Part shown: positions 1-5,850 of the stretch, piece after piece
Numbering within the stretch: position 1 is the stretch's first letter
Layout: each line of letters begins with the position of its first letter
Origin: Rugosibacter sp.
Lineage (GTDB): Bacteria > Pseudomonadota > Gammaproteobacteria > Burkholderiales > Rhodocyclaceae
DNA: 9,690 nt
Reading direction: 5' to 3'
NCBI GenBank assembly: GCA_023257495.1
Contig: JALRCC010000151.1
Location: forward strand, 1 to 9,690
Translations under genes and position numbers: made by a program
Notes under the pieces: generated by a model
Database searches by the model: none
Seen by the model: only the letters and a program-made list of their open reading frames with translations
What the model was told of the DNA's origin: nothing

Positions 1-1265
1 CCTCACTGCTGTTGATTCTGGCCTCTTTTTGGGTGGCTGCACGATATATCAAACCTGCCCCGCCTGCGCGCATGGTGATCGGCACAGGTAGTGAAGGCGG
101 TGCCTATCAGCGTTTTGGCGCGTTGTATGCTGATGTGCTGGCAAAGAACGGTGTCGAGCTGATCGCCAAGCCTTCTGCGGGTTCACCGGAAAATCTGCAA
201 CGCCTGCGTGACCGGAATGTGGATGTCGATGCGGCCTTCATTCAAGGCGGAACGACACTCTCCAAAAGTGATGATGATGCGCTGGTTTCGCTGGGCGAAC
301 TGTATTACGAGCCCCTGTGGATTTTCTATCGCGACGGTGTGCTCAAAGAAGGCGCTAGCCTGCTGGATCTCAAAGGCAAGCGTCTGGCAATTGGCCAGGT
401 AGGCAGTGGCACCCAGCGTTTGGCGATGGAGATGCTCTCTGCCAATGGCATCGATGCGCAGAACACGCCCTTGGTGACAGAGAGTGGATTCGACGTGGCT
501 GCACGTTTGCAAACCGGCGAGATTGACGCGGTATTTGTTGTCGGGCCCACACAATCAGCGCTGGTTTGGGCATTGCTTTACAGCCCCGGCGTGCATCTGC
601 TGGATGTCACCCAGGCCGAAGCCTATACGCGTCAATTTGCTTATCTCAAACATCTGGTTTTGCCCCGTGGTGCGATTGATCTGGTGCAGAATATTCCGCC
701 ACGCGATATTCAGATGGTCTCTACAACCGCCACCCTTTTAGCGCGTGAAGAGACGCATCCGGCATTGATCTGGCTCCTGCTGCAAGCTGCCAGCGCAGTG
801 CATGGTGAGCCCGGTGTATTTCAAAAACCAGCCGAGTTCCCCCGTGCAGAGAGAAATGGCGAATTTCCCATGGCACAGGAAGCTGTCCGCTATTACGCCA
901 ACGGGAAGCCTTTTCTGCAGCGTTATTTACCCTTCTGGGCAGCGATTCTGGCCGACCGCCTGCTGGTTTTGCTGGTTCCTATTCTGGCCGTGTTGTATCC
1001 GCTTTTCCGGTTTGCACCCGGCCTGTATGGGTGGCGTATTCGTTCGCGCATTTACCGGCGCTATGGCGAACTCAAGTTTCTTGAAAGTGAAGTTGAAGAA
1101 GCCCCGCAACGCTACACGCGCGAAGAGTGGTTGCACCAGCTCGATGAAATCGAAGCCGATGTCACCCGCATCCGCACGCCTCTGGCGTTTGCCGACATGC
1201 TCTACACTTTGCGCCAGCATACCGGCTTGGTGCGCGAGACGATCATAAAACGCACAGCGAGCTGA
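1..1265 (+). CDS. TAXI-family TRAP transporter solute-binding protein, membrane-anchored (5' partial)
   Basis: Extracytoplasmic substrate-binding protein of the TAXI branch of tripartite (TRAP) transporters; the ligand cannot be read from sequence. The frame is open to base 1 and its first visible residues are hydrophobic (L, I, A, F, W), so the N-terminal anchor probably starts outside the window; a TTG at 12 is not a convincing start. After the anchor comes the family opening VIGTGSEGGAYQRFGALYAD, then the PSAGSPENLQRL segment and the GTQRLAMEML region typical of TAXI domains. Near residues 315-335 (counted from base 12) a second hydrophobic span (RLLVLLVPILAVLYPLF) leads into a charged helical tail rich in E and R, presumably cytoplasmic. 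Such double-anchored TAXI proteins occur in proteobacteria and differ from soluble periplasmic receptors. No TRAP permease is visible downstream, so the partner must lie upstream or elsewhere. The family call is firm; topology is inferred. Confidence 0.85.
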   Translation, partial: SLLLILASFWVAARYIKPAPPARMVIGTGSEGGAYQRFGALYADVLAKNGVELIAKPSAGSPENLQRLRDRNVDVDAAFIQGGTTLSKSDDDALVSLGELYYEPLWIFYRDGVLKEGASLLDLKGKRLAIGQVGSGTQRLAMEMLSANGIDAQNTPLVTESGFDVAARLQTGEIDAVFVVGPTQSALVWALLYSPGVHLLDVTQAEAYTRQFAYLKHLVLPRGAIDLVQNIPPRDIQMVSTTATLLAREETHPALIWLLLQAASAVHGEPGVFQKPAEFPRAERNGEFPMAQEAVRYYANGKPFLQRYLPFWAAILADRLLVLLVPILAVLYPLFRFAPGLYGWRIRSRIYRRYGELKFLESEVEEAPQRYTREEWLHQLDEIEADVTRIRTPLAFADMLYTLRQHTGLVRETIIKRTAS

Positions 1266-1292
1266 TTCAAGGCATTGTTTTACTCGTTGTGG

Positions 1293-1318
1293 CTGCCGTC
1301 TCACCAGCACCGACTTTT
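1293..1318 (+). repeat. 26-bp direct repeat, copy 1 (left flank of the regulator/MFS cassette)
   Basis: Begins CTGCCGTCTCACCAGC and ends CCGACTTTT. It matches 3910-3935 in the same orientation at 25 of 26 positions; the one difference is A here versus G there, just after CCAGC. The flanks on both sides are unrelated to those of copy 2. In copy 2 the last bases are the left arm of a terminator hairpin, but here the right arm is absent, so this copy looks like the derived fragment. Confidence 0.8.
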
Positions 1319-1347
1319 GCCTGATGAAGGCTCCGCAGATGTGCTGA

Positions 1348-1376
1348 CTGCCACACGGCACACGTGGCAGAAATTA
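1348..1376 (+). terminator. hairpin between converging genes, possible weak terminator
   Basis: CTGCCAC at 1348-1354 pairs perfectly with GTGGCAG at 1364-1370 around a 9-base loop. A T-run (TATTTTTT) follows only about 10 bases later on the + strand, inside the end of the MFS gene, and no T-run follows on the - strand. It could end transcription of the TAXI gene, but the gap between stem and T-run makes this a weak intrinsic terminator. Confidence 0.35.
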
Positions 1377-2648
1377 CTTATTTTTTGGATAGGTTTCTTC
1401 ACCCAATATCCGGAGCACTGCGCCAGACAAAAACATCGATAGGGCCACGAACCAGAATGCAGTATCGATTGTGCCGCTAAAGTGCGCCGTGATACCCAAC
1501 CCCAGCGCACCCACGCCATAGCCCAAGTCACGCCAGAAACGATAGATGCCGATGGCTGACCCACGCCAGTTGGGATGTGAAATGTCTGCCACGGCAGCAG
1601 ATAGGTTGGGGTAGAGCAAGGCCATGCCAAAACCGGAAACCGCTGCGCAGAATGACCACCAAGCCATGCCTTCATGCCATAGCATCATGGCCACGCCTGC
1701 TCCGCAGATCCACATGCCCCCCACATTGGGTTTTTGGCGACCGATATGGTCAGACAGTTTTCCGGTGAAAAATTGCGAGCCGCCCCAGACAAAACCATAG
1801 ACGCCAACAACCCAGCCAATATCGGGCAGGCTTAAGCCATGTTGATAAAGAAATACCGGATAAAACACCCAGATCAGCGCATCAGCAAATTTTTCAACCA
1901 AACCCGCCTGGCATATCGCTGCTAGGCGCTTATCGTGCCAGGACATTAGTGAGAAAACTTGCCAGGTTGTCGGTTGCGTGTTGATGCTGATTGGGTAACG
2001 CGGCAAGGCATTGTCGGAGCATACCGTGGTGTGTCTGGCGACTTCCAGCTTGGCCCAGGGCAAAGTGTCTTTGACCCACAACAAGGTGAGCATGATGGCC
2101 AGCAATATTGTGCTCATGCCGAAAATCAGCAGCCCGACACGTGCGCCTAATGCGGTTGCCAGATAGGCGGTGATGATGCCCGCTAAAGCCAATCCGACAT
2201 AGCCTGCGAATTCGTTAAGGCCGATGGTCAATCCCCGCTGGTCGGATCGAGTGATATCCAGTTTGGCGGTTTGCGTCATCGACCAGGTCAGCCCCTGATT
2301 AATGCCGAGCAGCATGGTCGCTGCGACGATCCAGCCCCACGACGGCGCAAAATAAACTAGCAGGGGGATCGGCAGCGCCGTCATCCAGCCTAGCAGCAAA
2401 ACCTTCTTGCGACCGATGTGCTCCGATAAACGTCCGGCAAAAAAATTGAGCGTCCCTTTGATAAAGCCGAAGGCTACGACAAAAGAAGTGAGCAGCATAA
2501 AAGAGTTCTTCGGTACGCCGAAATCAGATTCAGATAACGCAGGCACCACTGTGCGCATCATGCCGATGGTGAAACCCACCAGCATGACTTGCAGTAGCTG
2601 ATGCAGAAACTGGGTAAGGTTGACGCGAATGCCGTGCTGCATAAGCAT
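1374..2648 (-). CDS. MFS transporter, 12-helix type, 424 aa
   Basis: Inner-membrane secondary transporter of the major facilitator superfamily; substrate unknown. The loop 2-3 signature appears as GRLSEHIGRK (residues 72-81) and is repeated in the second half as GKLSDHIGR (296-304), as expected for two six-helix bundles. A hydrophilic central loop lies near 195-240. The segment GINQGLTWSMTQTAKLDI followed by QRGLTIGLNEFAGY marks a conserved MFS subgroup of unknown substrate that I recall from proteobacteria. The chosen ATG lies 3 bases after the stop of the MBL-remnant ORF; a second ATG two codons on is equally possible, and neither has a clear ribosome-binding site. Translation therefore probably depends on coupling to that upstream ORF and transcription on the promoter at 3057-3085. 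Context with an ArsR-rhodanese regulator suggests export or uptake of a sulfur compound or oxyanion; this is inference only. Confidence 0.85.
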   Translation of the reverse strand: MLMQHGIRVNLTQFLHQLLQVMLVGFTIGMMRTVVPALSESDFGVPKNSFMLLTSFVVAFGFIKGTLNFFAGRLSEHIGRKKVLLLGWMTALPIPLLVYFAPSWGWIVAATMLLGINQGLTWSMTQTAKLDITRSDQRGLTIGLNEFAGYVGLALAGIITAYLATALGARVGLLIFGMSTILLAIMLTLLWVKDTLPWAKLEVARHTTVCSDNALPRYPISINTQPTTWQVFSLMSWHDKRLAAICQAGLVEKFADALIWVFYPVFLYQHGLSLPDIGWVVGVYGFVWGGSQFFTGKLSDHIGRQKPNVGGMWICGAGVAMMLWHEGMAWWSFCAAVSGFGMALLYPNLSAAVADISHPNWRGSAIGIYRFWRDLGYGVGALGLGITAHFSGTIDTAFWFVALSMFLSGAVLRILGEETYPKNK

Positions 2649-2651
2649 TGT

Positions 2652-3011
2652 TCAGGCTGCGATATTGGTGGCAACCGTCTTGTCCATCGATAGCGCCGGA
2701 AAATCAGACCGACCAATGGAACCCACGAGCAGCGTGTCACCGGTAACCACGAACCACGGTAATCCCCCGCGACGCATGTCAGTCACCAGTAGGCAAATGC
2801 TGTCGGGGCATGCCGGGGTATGCAGTGCGGCGACGTTGCCTAGGTCAAGCGATTGGCCGTCGCCCAAAGGCTCGAATGCGAATTTGACGTGGCCTTTGCT
2901 AGATTCGTGCAAGTCGTAAGGCGCGCCGACCATTTGCGTGAGTTTCCTGCCGCCGCAACCAAAGAAATAAGAAAGCGTTGCATCCTTCGTGGCCAGTTGT
3001 TTGAAAAACAT
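2652..3011 (-). pseudogene. MBL-fold (persulfide dioxygenase/ETHE1-type) remnant, internally deleted but in frame
   Basis: Open frame of 119 aa clearly derived from an MBL-fold hydrolase of the glyoxalase II/ETHE1 type; intact relatives are about 230 aa or more. The start MFFKQLATKDATLSYFFGCGG is family-like, but residue 21 jumps straight to RKLTQMVGAPYDLHES, so the whole middle carrying the HxHxDH metal motif is gone. The usual HTPGH reads HTPAC (64-68), losing another metal histidine. TGDTLLVGSIGR (90-101) survives with the bridging Asp at 92. The C-terminal third, with the last histidine, is replaced by a short tail. Metal-dependent catalysis is thus not expected. The reading frame, ATG and a good ribosome-binding site (AGGGAG, 6 bases before the ATG) are all intact and the promoter is strong, so it is probably still translated. 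It may serve mainly as a translated leader coupling expression to the MFS gene. Named pseudogene because of the lost active site; a new non-enzymatic role cannot be excluded. Confidence 0.75.
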
Positions 3012-3025
3012 CGTGCACTCCCTAA

Positions 3026-3065
3026 TGTTTTAATCATTCTAGTAATCACTAGAATGATTAAAACA
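3026..3065. promoter_or_regulatory. 40-bp perfect palindrome, probable operator of the ArsR-rhodanese regulator
   Basis: Arms of 18 bp, TGTTTTAATCATTCTAGT (3026-3043) and its exact complement (3048-3065), flank a 4-base centre AATC. It lies between divergent genes, 14 bp from the start codon of the MBL remnant and 69 bp from that of the regulator. It covers the -10 box and expected start site of the leftward promoter, so a bound dimer would block RNA polymerase. ArsR-family operators are AT-rich inverted repeats of this style, though usually shorter and less perfect. Binding by the neighbouring regulator is inferred from position. Confidence 0.75.
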
Positions 3066-3085
3066 CTGGTTGTTGCCAATGTCAA
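3057..3085 (-). promoter_or_regulatory. near-consensus sigma-70 promoter for the MBL-remnant/MFS pair
   Basis: Read on the - strand: a perfect TTGACA at 3085-3080, 17 bases, then TTTAAT at 3062-3057 (5 of 6 matches to TATAAT). Transcription should start near 3050, inside the palindrome. This is the strongest promoter visible in the window. For the rightward regulator gene I see only a weak candidate, TTGTTG (3070-3075) with 17-base spacing to TAAATT (3093-3098). Confidence 0.8.
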
Positions 3086-3134
3086 TATGTTCTAAATTAG
3101 GTAGCATTTATACCAGCAATAAATAGAATGAGTT

Positions 3135-3791
3135 ATGAAAGATGCTCGAGAAATTAAAGACCTGCTCTACGAGCAGGTGGCGCGGATTGGCAAGATATTC
3201 TCCAGCGCAAAGCGATTGGAGCTGATTGAGCTGCTCTGCCAGGGCGAGAAAACAGTGGATGCGTTGGCTCGCGAAGCTACCATTAGCGTGAAACTGGCTA
3301 GCTCGCACTTGCGCGAATTGCGCATGTCTCAGTTGGTTGAGACTGAACGACGGGGAAAGAACATCGTTTACCGCTTGGCCAACAAGGCCGTTGCGGACTT
3401 ATGGGTACAGATTCATACCTTGGCAGAAGACCGGTTGGTCGAGTTGCAGCTAGTATTGCAGAGGATCGCTGCTCAACCCGGTGACCTGGTGCCAAGTGAC
3501 CGGGAAAGCCTGATGAAGGCAGCTCGCAAGGGTGAGTTGGTGCTGCTGGATGTGAGGCCAGCCGAAGAGTATCTGGCAGGACATTTGCCTTTTGCGAGGT
3601 CAATACCGTTGAACGAGTTACGCCAGCGCTTGGCCGAGTTGCCCAAAGATCGTTCGATTATTGCGTATTGTCGCGGCCCCTATTGCCTGATGGCGAAGGA
3701 TGCCGTCGAACTTCTTAAGCAGCGTGGGTACAGCACAATGTATCTGCGCAAGGGTGTTGCTGAATGGGCATCTGCAAGCAAACCGTCATAG
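3135..3791 (+). CDS. ArsR-family transcriptional regulator fused to a rhodanese domain
   Basis: Cytoplasmic regulator of 218 aa with two domains. Residues 5-95 form an ArsR winged helix: recognition helix TISVKLASSHLRELRMSQLV (49-68), then the wing with ERRGKNIVYRL. Residues 122-214 form a rhodanese domain with LLDVRPAEEYLAGHLPFA and the active loop CRGPYC (179-184), where Cys179 should carry a persulfide. The classic ArsR metal site (CxCD) is absent; the only cysteine in the DNA-binding half is Cys35, and no partner cysteine is seen in the C-terminal helix used by BigR/SqrR-type sulfide sensors. Sulfur sensing through the rhodanese loop is therefore the likely mode, by inference. It is divergent from the MBL remnant and MFS genes and likely represses them through the palindrome, an arrangement like bigR and its MBL-type persulfide dioxygenase gene in other bacteria. 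The ATG at 3135 has only a weak ribosome-binding site (GAATGAG). Confidence 0.9.
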   Translation: MKDAREIKDLLYEQVARIGKIFSSAKRLELIELLCQGEKTVDALAREATISVKLASSHLRELRMSQLVETERRGKNIVYRLANKAVADLWVQIHTLAEDRLVELQLVLQRIAAQPGDLVPSDRESLMKAARKGELVLLDVRPAEEYLAGHLPFARSIPLNELRQRLAELPKDRSIIAYCRGPYCLMAKDAVELLKQRGYSTMYLRKGVAEWASASKPS

Positions 3792-3909
3792 TTTTGCAAG
3801 ATCGCTCTGGACTCCCGCTCTGGATTCCACATGTATCCAGTATGCCGCGCTCGCCTGAGGTACATTGATTACGAATTCTGGTATTGATGCCGATCCTGAT
3901 ACCTTGACA

Positions 3910-3935
3910 CTGCCGTCTCACCAGCGCCGACTTTT
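3910..3935 (+). repeat. 26-bp direct repeat, copy 2 (right flank of the regulator/MFS cassette)
   Basis: Same orientation as 1293-1318, 25 of 26 bases identical. It abuts the stop codon of rfaE2, and its last part (CGCCGACT) forms the left arm of the terminator hairpin at 3925-3954. Being part of a complete functional structure, this copy is the better candidate for the original sequence. Confidence 0.8.
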
Positions 3936-3954
3936 TATAGTCGGCGTATTTTTT
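3925..3954 (+). terminator. intrinsic terminator for the ArsR-rhodanese gene
   Basis: CGCCGACT (3925-3932) pairs perfectly with AGTCGGCG (3939-3946) around a 6-base TTTTAT loop, followed at once by TATTTTTT on the + strand. It ends rightward transcription coming from the regulator. The right arm and T-run lie inside the last codons of rfaE2 on the other strand, so the same bases serve as coding sequence and terminator. There is no T-run on the - side, so it is one-directional. Confidence 0.8.
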
Positions 3955-4417
3955 CCAGCAGTGCCGTGGTGGATTTTTGATGAATGAACGGGATGGAATG
4001 TACGCTGCCGCCCCAGTCGGTGACTTCGCGGTAGCCGACGATTTTCTCGATCGGCCAGTCGCCACCTTTGACTAACACGTCCGGATGGCAATCGAGGATG
4101 CGCGCCAGCGGCGTATCCTCATCGAACCAGGTCACCAGCGAGACGCATTCGAGTGCGGCGAGTAGCGCCATGCGGTCGTCCAGGGTATTGATCGGTCGCT
4201 CCTCACCTTTGCCCAGGCGTTTGACCGAAGCATCGGTGTTGACCGCGACAATCAGACTGGCACCCAGGCTGCGGGCCTGGGCGAGGTAAGTGACATGGCC
4301 GCGATGCAGAATGTCAAAGCAGCCATTAGTAAATACCAGAGGATGCGGCAGGCTGGCCACACGCTGTGACAGCTCGGCGGGTGGAACGATCTTGGCTTCG
4401 AATGCAGCAGCGTTCAT
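3935..4417 (-). CDS. rfaE2: D-glycero-beta-D-manno-heptose 1-phosphate adenylyltransferase
   Basis: Cytoplasmic nucleotidyltransferase that joins heptose 1-phosphate to AMP from ATP, giving ADP-heptose for the LPS inner core. At 160 aa it is the stand-alone C-terminal half of E. coli HldE, as is usual in betaproteobacteria, where the kinase is a separate gene. The signature [15 protein letters not shown] is complete: GCFD at 32-35 and the ATP-binding HxGH at 38-41. [13 protein letters not shown] (58-70), [10 protein letters not shown] and the C-terminal [10 protein letters not shown] also fit the family. Its ATG overlaps the stop of the dolP-like gene by one base (TGATG) and has no clear ribosome-binding site, so it is likely translated by coupling. 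Sharing an operon with gmhA, two genes upstream, places two steps of the heptose pathway together. Confidence is high. Confidence 0.94.
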   Translation of the reverse strand: MNAAAFEAKIVPPAELSQRVASLPHPLVFTNGCFDILHRGHVTYLAQARSLGASLIVAVNTDASVKRLGKGEERPINTLDDRMALLAALECVSLVTWFDEDTPLARILDCHPDVLVKGGDWPIEKIVGYREVTDWGGSVHSIPFIHQKSTTALLEKIRRL

Positions 4418-5088
4418 CAGCGCTGATCGGTGTTATTACTCTGGGTCGTGCTTTGTTTCGCTTGCCCATCAATCGTGCGTGCTTGTTCAGGGCTGATGAT
4501 TTCAAAGACGCGAACGACTTTTTGCACGCCGCCCGTGGTGCGTGCAATGACGGCAGCGGCATCGGCTTCGGTTTGTGTCACTATCCCCAGCAGAAAGACC
4601 ACCCCCGCTTCGGTCACCACTTTGACGTGATGCGCCGAAAACTGTTTGGCATCCACAAAGCGGGCTTTGACCTTGGAGGTCAAATACGTATCGTTGCTGC
4701 GTCCACCCAGAGAAGAGGCTCCGGCAATGGCCAGTTCGTTGGAGATGGATTTGACGTTAGGCACGCCACTGATCAGCTTTTCGATCGAGGCTTTTGCCTC
4801 GGCGCTAGAGGCTTCGCCGGTAAGCAGCACCATGCGGTTATAGCTGGTGACATTGACATGTTCCTTGGAGCCATAATTTTCACGCAGGCGATTATTGGCG
4901 CGCAACTCAATGCCTTCATCCGTCACATAGGTTTCAGAGGCACGGCGGTCGCTGATCAACAGTGCTCCCGCGCCCATGCCCACGGCGGCAACACCGAAGC
5001 AGCCAGAAATAAACGGGATCGAGGCAGCGATCAAGGCATAACCGCGCAAGCGGTTGGTGAGGTTTCGCAGAGGGTGAACAGTGTTCAT
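4417..5088 (-). CDS. dolP: BON-domain outer-membrane lipoprotein, DolP (YraP)-like
   Basis: Probable outer-membrane lipoprotein of 223 aa. The N-terminus has basic residues, a hydrophobic run and a lipobox ISGC with the lipidated Cys at 30. Two BON domains follow, roughly 57-123 and 133-198, each with the GxV/GE...A.A...V..V pattern, then a polar, Q/N/T-rich tail. In E. coli DolP has the same layout, binds anionic phospholipid and supports outer-membrane integrity and the BAM machinery; the same role here is by homology. The start at 5088 is chosen over a longer frame because it gives a proper lipoprotein signal, has GGAG 7 bases upstream, and overlaps the gmhA stop as ATGA, a standard coupling arrangement. 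It is slightly longer than E. coli DolP (191 aa), mostly through the tail. It lies between two heptose-synthesis genes. Confidence 0.85.
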   Translation of the reverse strand: MNTVHPLRNLTNRLRGYALIAASIPFISGCFGVAAVGMGAGALLISDRRASETYVTDEGIELRANNRLRENYGSKEHVNVTSYNRMVLLTGEASSAEAKASIEKLISGVPNVKSISNELAIAGASSLGGRSNDTYLTSKVKARFVDAKQFSAHHVKVVTEAGVVFLLGIVTQTEADAAAVIARTTGGVQKVVRVFEIISPEQARTIDGQAKQSTTQSNNTDQR

Positions 5089-5678
5089 TGAAGATCTCCA
5101 AGAATCAGTGCGTCGATACCGTCGCACAGGCAGTGAATGGTGAGCAGATGGCATTCCTGAATGCGAGCTGTGCGTTCGACAGGCACGCACAGATGAATAT
5201 CGTCGGCAGATAGCAGCGCATTGATTTTGCCGCCGTTGCGGCCAGTTAAGGCAACCACGCGAACGCCCAGCGCATGGGCGACATGGATCGCTTCGATCAC
5301 ATTGGGCGAATTGCCCGAGGTCGAGATTGCCAGCAGCACATCCCCTTTTTTGCCGAGTGCCTGGATCTGCTTGGCAAAAACATCTTCATAGCGGTAGTCA
5401 TTGGCAATCGAGGTGAGCGTTGATGTGTCGGTGGTCAGGGCAATCGCTGCAAGTGGCGGACGTTCTTTCTCAAACCGGTTGAGCAGTTCGGCAGCAAAAT
5501 GTTGTGAATCAGCTGCTGAGCCGCCATTGCCGCAGGCCATCACCTTGCCACCCGATTGCAGGCATTGCGTCATCAGGCACACGGCACGCTCAATGGGGGC
5601 AGCCATGGTGTCAAGCGCTTGTTGTTTGGCCTGCAGACTATCGTGAAACTGTTGTTGAATTCGCTGAAGTAGAGGCAT
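5085..5678 (-). CDS. gmhA: SIS-domain phosphoheptose isomerase (GmhA type, in a DiaA-like locus)
   Basis: Cytoplasmic sugar isomerase domain protein of 197 aa, predicted to convert sedoheptulose 7-phosphate to D-glycero-D-manno-heptose 7-phosphate, the first step towards ADP-heptose. Phosphosugar-binding motifs are [13 protein letters not shown] (49-61) and [16 protein letters not shown] (115-130). Locus position matches diaA of E. coli (between yraN and dolP), a DnaA-binding paralogue. The residues that separate the two are of GmhA type here: His60 and Glu64 in [11 protein letters not shown], and Gln174 and His182 in the C-terminal helix, matching H61, E65, Q172 and H180 of E. coli GmhA. As I recall, DiaA has Ser and Asn in place of the Glu and last His. 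A DnaA-regulating side role cannot be ruled out. The ATG has no clear ribosome-binding site, only a T/A-rich leader. The 3' end overlaps dolP by 4 bases. Confidence 0.88.
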   Translation of the reverse strand: MPLLQRIQQQFHDSLQAKQQALDTMAAPIERAVCLMTQCLQSGGKVMACGNGGSAADSQHFAAELLNRFEKERPPLAAIALTTDTSTLTSIANDYRYEDVFAKQIQALGKKGDVLLAISTSGNSPNVIEAIHVAHALGVRVVALTGRNGGKINALLSADDIHLCVPVERTARIQECHLLTIHCLCDGIDALILGDLQ

Positions 5679-5719
5679 AGTGGGTTCAATAAAAAAACGG
5701 GGAAAATTGCCTGGACGAG

Positions 5720-5725
5720 ATTATA
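5720..5725 (-). promoter_or_regulatory. candidate -10 box for the gmhA-dolP-rfaE2 operon
   Basis: A perfect TATAAT on the - strand, placing a start near 5713 and a leader of about 35 bases before the gmhA ATG. No good -35 box is seen at 16-18 bases (GCCAAG at best), so the site is tentative or depends on an activator. It sits in the 164-bp gap between the HIRAN gene and gmhA; apart from the tandem repeats at its far end I see nothing else in that gap. Confidence 0.5.
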
Positions 5726-5806
5726 AGAGTAGCAGGCTCCGGCTTGGCGTTTGGGTGGAATAACGGGTGAATCAGGGGCGAAAAGATCCTTGTCTCTTGG
5801 TCACAG

Positions 5807-5850
5807 TAAGGGTTACAACATAAGGGTTACAACACAACGCGGTTACAACA
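5807..5850. repeat. short tandem repeat spanning the HIRAN gene stop codon
   Basis: TAAGGGTTACAACA occurs twice in perfect tandem (5807-5820, 5821-5834); a third unit sharing GGTTACAACA ends at 5850 after a short CAACGC link. On the - strand the repeated core is TGTTGTAACC, and the third unit contains the TAA stop of the HIRAN gene. The array looks like slippage duplication of the gene's 3' end. It is too short for a CRISPR, and I know of no regulator site that matches. Confidence 0.75.

Noticed and set aside
1266..1373. Bidirectional terminator between the TAXI and MFS genes
   Set aside because: The hairpin at 1348-1370 has no T-run on the minus side and a distant one on the plus side, so I list it only as a weak + strand candidate.
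3792..3909. Possible small gene or gene remnant between the regulator and rfaE2
   Set aside because: Only short frames without family features; small imperfect repeats (CGCTCTGGA twice) and a 6-bp hairpin CTGGAT/ATCCAG are too weak to call.
3904..3939. Promoter formed by TTGACA at 3904-3909 and TTTATA at 3934-3939
   Set aside because: The spacing of 24 bases is far outside the usable range, and any transcript would run at once into the terminator hairpin.
4366..5091. Open frame of 241 codons antisense to the dolP-like gene
   Set aside because: The minus strand has a lipobox, two BON domains and coupled overlaps with its neighbours; the plus frame shows no family motif and no credible start.
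5089..5190. N-terminal extension of the BON lipoprotein
   Set aside because: The extra 34 residues are low-complexity and Arg/Ser-rich, lie within the gmhA coding region, and would bury the lipoprotein signal; the ATG overlapping the gmhA stop has a good ribosome-binding site.
5807..5850. CRISPR-like array or replication iterons
   Set aside because: Units are 14-16 bp with no unique spacers, no cas or replication initiator gene is near, and the array overlaps a gene end.
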